The notes beneath the pieces are model-generated. The model was not told the DNA's origin. It was given only the letters and a program-made list of their open reading frames with translations, and did not search any database. Source: Peptostreptococcaceae bacterium oral taxon 113 str. W5053 (GTDB taxonomy: Bacteria; Bacillota; Clostridia; Tissierellales; Peptoniphilaceae). Taken from it: a stretch of DNA of 16,260 nucleotides. The first letter of the stretch is position 1, and every line of letters starts with the position of its first letter. The DNA lies in assembly GCA_000467935.1 (NCBI GenBank), contig KI259800.1:13817-30076 (forward strand), written 5' to 3'. Shown here piece by piece: positions 13,441 to 16,260 of the stretch. The position numbers and the translations under genes are program-made.

Positions 13441-14457
13441 ATGTTAGAAAATTATAAAGGCGTAATGGTATTCGCTGAACAAAGAGACGGTCATCTTCAA
13501 ACTGTTGCTTTGGAATTAGTCGGAAAAGGAAAAGAACTTGCTGCAAAGAGAAATGCAGAGGTAACTGCGGTTGTTGTCGGTAAAGACATTGAACCGTTGG
13601 CTGAAGTATTGGCTCATCATGGTGCTGATAATGTTATTTTGGTTCAAGATGATCGTTTGGACCGCTATATGACTGAACCGTATACAAAGGCTGTGTATGA
13701 AGTTGTTGAAGCTAAAAAACCGGAAATTATGCTATTTGGAGCTACATCTATCGGACGTGACCTTGCTCCTCGTGTATCTGCACGTGTGCATACCGGTTTA
13801 ACGGCAGATTGTACAGGTCTTGATATTGAGGAAGGAACGAATCTTTTATTGATGACTCGTCCTGCATTCGGCGGAAATTTAATGGCTACTATTATCTGTA
13901 CAGATTTTCGTCCTCAAATGTCTACAGTACGTCCTGGTGTAATGCAAAAATTACAAGCTGACGAAAGCTTAAAAGCAAATGTGGAAAAATTTGAAGTAAA
14001 ATTCGAAGAAAAAGATTTCAATGTAGAAATTTTGGAAGAGCAAGTGGCAACTAAGAAAATGGTTAAGATTGAAGAAGCTAAAATTCTTGTATCTGCAGGT
14101 CGTGGATTCGGCGGTAAAGACAAAATTCCGGAAGCGGAGTCTCTTGCGAAAGCATTAAATGCTGTCGTATCCGGTTCTCGTGCGGCTGTTGATGCAGGGT
14201 GGTTGGAAAAAGAACGTCAAGTAGGACAAACAGGGAAAACGGTCAGACCGAACTTGTATATGGCGCTTGGAATTTCCGGAGCAATTCAACATTTGGCAGG
14301 CATGGAAGAATCGGATTTTATCGTTGCGGTAAACAAAAATCCGGATGCGCCGATTTTTGAAGTAGCAGATCTTGGTATCGTAGCAGATCTTCATAAAGTC
14401 ATTCCAGAACTTGTAAAACTTGTTGAAAATGCGAGCGCAAAGAAAAAAGCTCAATAA
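13441..14457 (+). CDS. etfA: Electron-transfer flavoprotein, alpha subunit
   Basis: EtfA holds the FAD that shuttles electrons to the acyl-CoA dehydrogenase. The 338 residues have an N-terminal adenine-nucleotide-hydrolase-like domain (about 1-200) and the conserved C-terminal FAD domain. Motifs are SAGRGFGGKD (218-227), VSGSRAAVDAGWL (243-255), VGQTGKTVRPNLYMALGIS (261-279), GAIQHLAGM (280-288) and NKNPDAPIFEVADLGIV (298-314). No N-terminal ferredoxin-like extension is present, unlike some clostridial EtfA proteins. The C-terminus ends in a lysine-rich tail (SAKKKAQ). The start is ATG 13441, with a modest purine-rich site at 13427-13438. crt follows after 36 bases. Glu codons are 28 GAA to 4 GAG, against 10 to 13 in rapZ. 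Identity is secure. Confidence 0.96.
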   Translation: MLENYKGVMVFAEQRDGHLQTVALELVGKGKELAAKRNAEVTAVVVGKDIEPLAEVLAHHGADNVILVQDDRLDRYMTEPYTKAVYEVVEAKKPEIMLFGATSIGRDLAPRVSARVHTGLTADCTGLDIEEGTNLLLMTRPAFGGNLMATIICTDFRPQMSTVRPGVMQKLQADESLKANVEKFEVKFEEKDFNVEILEEQVATKKMVKIEEAKILVSAGRGFGGKDKIPEAESLAKALNAVVSGSRAAVDAGWLEKERQVGQTGKTVRPNLYMALGISGAIQHLAGMEESDFIVAVNKNPDAPIFEVADLGIVADLHKVIPELVKLVENASAKKKAQ

Positions 14458-14493
14458 AATATAAAAGAATAAAAAATCAGGGAGTGAAACGGT

Positions 14494-15273
14494 ATGGATT
14501 ATAAATTGTTACTTGTCGAAAAAAATAATGGTATTGTCACTGTAACTATTAATAATGAAAAGAGCCTGAATGCTTTAAATGCAACTTTAATGGCGGAATT
14601 AGCAGATGCATTTACGGCAATCAACAAAGATCAAGCTGTTGATGTAGTTATCCTTACCGGAGCAGGCAGATCTTTTGTTGCCGGAGCTGATATTAGTGAA
14701 ATGGCACCGCTAAATGCGGCACAAGGGGCTTTGTGGGGTCAAGTTGGAATGAAAACATTCCGTATTATTGAAACCTTAAGACAGCCGGTCATTGCTGCAG
14801 TCAATGGATTTGCATTGGGTGGCGGATGTGAAATTTCCATGGCCTGTGATATTCGCATTGCATCTACACAAGCAAAATTCGGACAACCTGAAGTCGGTCT
14901 TGGCATTACACCGGGATTCGGCGGTACGCAACGTTTGGCGCGTCTCGTAGGAATGGGAAAAGCAAAACAGCTGATTTATACAGCTGAAATTATTCCGGCA
15001 CAAGAGGCTTATCGTATTGGTTTGGTTGACGAATTGGCGGAACCGGAAGAATTAATGGATAAAGCGGTGGCAATGGCAAAAAACATTCAAAAAAATGCAA
15101 AACTTGCGGTTCAGTATGCAAAACAAGCGATTAACACCGGTATGCAAACAGATATTGATTCCGGTATGACTATTGAAGAACATGTTTTCGGCCTGTGTTT
15201 CGCTACAGAAGATCAAAAAGAGGGGATGCAAGCATTCCTTGAAAAGAGAAAAGCTAATTTCAAGAGCTGTTAA
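14494..15273 (+). CDS. crt: 3-Hydroxybutyryl-CoA dehydratase (crotonase)
   Basis: The enzyme removes water from 3-hydroxybutyryl-CoA to give crotonyl-CoA, the substrate of Bcd. The 259 residues match short-chain enoyl-CoA hydratases. The CoA-binding and oxyanion-hole segments are RSFVAGADISEM (59-70, backbone NH of Ala65) and NGFALGGGCE (104-113, Gly110). Both catalytic glutamates are present: Glu113 (GGGCE) and Glu133 (GQPEVGLGITPGFGGTQRL). The second shows that it is a hydratase/dehydratase, not merely a member of the broader superfamily. The ribosome binding site is GGGAGTG (14480-14486). hbd follows after 19 bases. The four-carbon substrate is inferred from its position between etfA and hbd. 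Confidence 0.95.
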   Translation: MDYKLLLVEKNNGIVTVTINNEKSLNALNATLMAELADAFTAINKDQAVDVVILTGAGRSFVAGADISEMAPLNAAQGALWGQVGMKTFRIIETLRQPVIAAVNGFALGGGCEISMACDIRIASTQAKFGQPEVGLGITPGFGGTQRLARLVGMGKAKQLIYTAEIIPAQEAYRIGLVDELAEPEELMDKAVAMAKNIQKNAKLAVQYAKQAINTGMQTDIDSGMTIEEHVFGLCFATEDQKEGMQAFLEKRKANFKSC

Positions 15274-15292
15274 TCCATAAGGAGGAAATGAA

Positions 15293-16135
15293 ATGAAAAT
15301 TGCAGTAATCGGTTCAGGCGTTATGGGTGCAGGGATTGCACAAGTATTGGCAGCAAAACATGAAGTTGTTCTTCGTGATATTTTACCGGAAGCATTGGAA
15401 AAAGCTCTAAAGGGTATCGACAAAATGCTTACGAAAAGCGTTGAAAAGGGCAGAATGGAGGCCGCTGAAAAAGAAGCTATTTTAGCTCGTATTACGATTT
15501 CCAGTGACATTCAGGATATTAAAGATTGTGACCTTGTCATCGAAGCTGCTACTGAAAATGCTACGATTAAAAAAGCAATCTTTAAAGAATTGGATGAAGT
15601 TTGCGATGAAAAAACTATCCTGGCAAGCAACACGTCCTCTCTATCTATTACGGAAATCGGTGCAGCTACAAAGCGTCCGGCAAAAGTTATCGGCATGCAT
15701 TTCTTCAATCCGGTTCCCATGATGAAATTGGTTGAAGTTATTAACGGAAAATTAACCGATGAAGCTATTACCGAAAAAATTATTGCACTTTCGGAAGAGG
15801 TTGGAAAAACTCCGGTTCGTGTAGAAGAAGGTCCCGGTTTTGTAGTAAATCGCGTGTTGATTCCTATGATTAATGAAGGCGTCGGCATTTTGGCTGATGG
15901 CTTGGCATCTGTAGAAGATATTGATGCGGCAATGAGATTAGGTGCAAATCATCCCATGGGACCTTTGGCTCTTGGTGATTTGATCGGTTGGGATGTATGT
16001 CTTGCGATCATGGAAGTTCTTTATAATGAATTCGGCGATCCGAAATATCGTCCTCATCCGTTGATGAGAAAAATGGTTCGTGCAGGTTTACTTGGTAGAA
16101 AGACCGGTAAAGGCTTCTACGATTATTCCAAATAA
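15293..16135 (+). CDS. hbd: 3-Hydroxybutyryl-CoA dehydrogenase
   Basis: The enzyme reduces acetoacetyl-CoA to 3-hydroxybutyryl-CoA with NAD(P)H, between thiolase and crotonase. The 280 residues are the standard length of the clostridial single-function enzyme. The Rossmann loop is GSGVMGAGIA (7-16), with Asp29 at the end of the second strand (VVLRD), the usual mark of NAD(H) preference. Catalytic residues are in NTSS (113-116), His136 of GMHFFNP (134-140), Glu148 (KLVEVI) and Asn186 (GFVVNRV, 182-188). The C-terminal helical domain has ANHPMGPLALGDLIG and ends GRKTGKGFYDYSK. AAGGAGG at 15279-15285 lies seven bases before the ATG. It is the last gene before a strong terminator, and completes the acetyl-CoA to butyryl-CoA set. 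Confidence 0.96.
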   Translation: MKIAVIGSGVMGAGIAQVLAAKHEVVLRDILPEALEKALKGIDKMLTKSVEKGRMEAAEKEAILARITISSDIQDIKDCDLVIEAATENATIKKAIFKELDEVCDEKTILASNTSSLSITEIGAATKRPAKVIGMHFFNPVPMMKLVEVINGKLTDEAITEKIIALSEEVGKTPVRVEEGPGFVVNRVLIPMINEGVGILADGLASVEDIDAAMRLGANHPMGPLALGDLIGWDVCLAIMEVLYNEFGDPKYRPHPLMRKMVRAGLLGRKTGKGFYDYSK

Positions 16136-16144
16136 AGATTTTAT

Positions 16145-16179
16145 AAAAAGGCTCTTGAATTGATTCAGGAGTCTTTTTT
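16145..16179 (+). terminator. Terminator of the butyryl-CoA gene set
   Basis: AAAAAGGCTCTTGAA pairs with TTCAGGAGTCTTTTT over 15 positions (two G-U) around a TTGA loop, with the 3' arm merging into a run of six T residues. The remaining 81 bases to the window edge contain no feature I can support. Confidence 0.88.
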
Positions 16180-16260
16180 ATTCTTATCTCTTGAAAGATC
16201 GTGGGAAAAAGAAAATGTAATGTGATAAGGCAACGGTGACAAAAACAGATAAAAAAAGAG

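Noticed and set aside
1..16260. CRISPR array, insertion sequence, prophage, toxin-antitoxin or defence genes
   Set aside because: No regularly spaced repeats, transposase, integrase or phage-like frames were seen anywhere in the window.

Overview
The window is a stretch of chromosome from a low-GC Gram-positive anaerobe (Bacillota, Clostridia/Tissierellia type). The evidence is AGGAGG-type ribosome binding sites throughout, a murB-rapZ-yvcK-whiA block typical of Gram-positives, a T-box leader in front of proS, and a complete crotonase-type butyryl-CoA gene set with EtfAB. I cannot fix the family or genus; a butyrate-forming Peptoniphilaceae-like or related clostridial organism fits.

Layout: (a) 1-487, minus strand: the start of a gene for a secreted coiled-coil protein, cut by the window edge, with its own promoter. 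(b) 488-880: a gene-poor stretch holding at most one 17-codon ORF that may be a relic. (c) 881-1726: a TM1586-type nitroreductase-like gene and its terminator. (d) 1747-6252: a compact unit of TPR protein, methionine aminopeptidase, murB, rapZ and yvcK, with overlaps or very short gaps, between an extended -10 promoter and a terminator. (e) 6259-7679: a Nudix hydrolase gene and whiA from a second promoter. (f) 7676-9689: a promoter overlapping the whiA stop codon, a proline-type T-box, proS and a terminator. (g) 9690-10211: an A-rich non-coding stretch ending in a strong promoter with a palindrome over its -35 box. (h) 10212-16179: thl-bcd-etfB-etfA-crt-hbd and a terminator.

How the genes work together: the middle block joins peptidoglycan precursor synthesis (MurB) to two regulators of central carbon and cell-wall metabolism (RapZ/YvcJ and YvcK/GlmR), with WhiA (cell division/chromosome) next door. 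MAP and ProRS serve protein synthesis. The right-hand block encodes every step from two acetyl-CoA to butyryl-CoA: thiolase, 3-hydroxybutyryl-CoA dehydrogenase, crotonase, and butyryl-CoA dehydrogenase with its electron-transfer flavoprotein. In anaerobes the last complex usually couples crotonyl-CoA reduction to ferredoxin reduction (flavin-based electron bifurcation). The enzymes that release butyrate are not in this window.

I found no convincing undescribed system. The gene content is largely conserved housekeeping and central metabolism. The points most worth a second look are regulatory: the palindrome at the thl promoter, the hairpin between thl and bcd, the A-rich leader, the interrupted small ORF at 718-930, and the truncated secreted coiled-coil gene.
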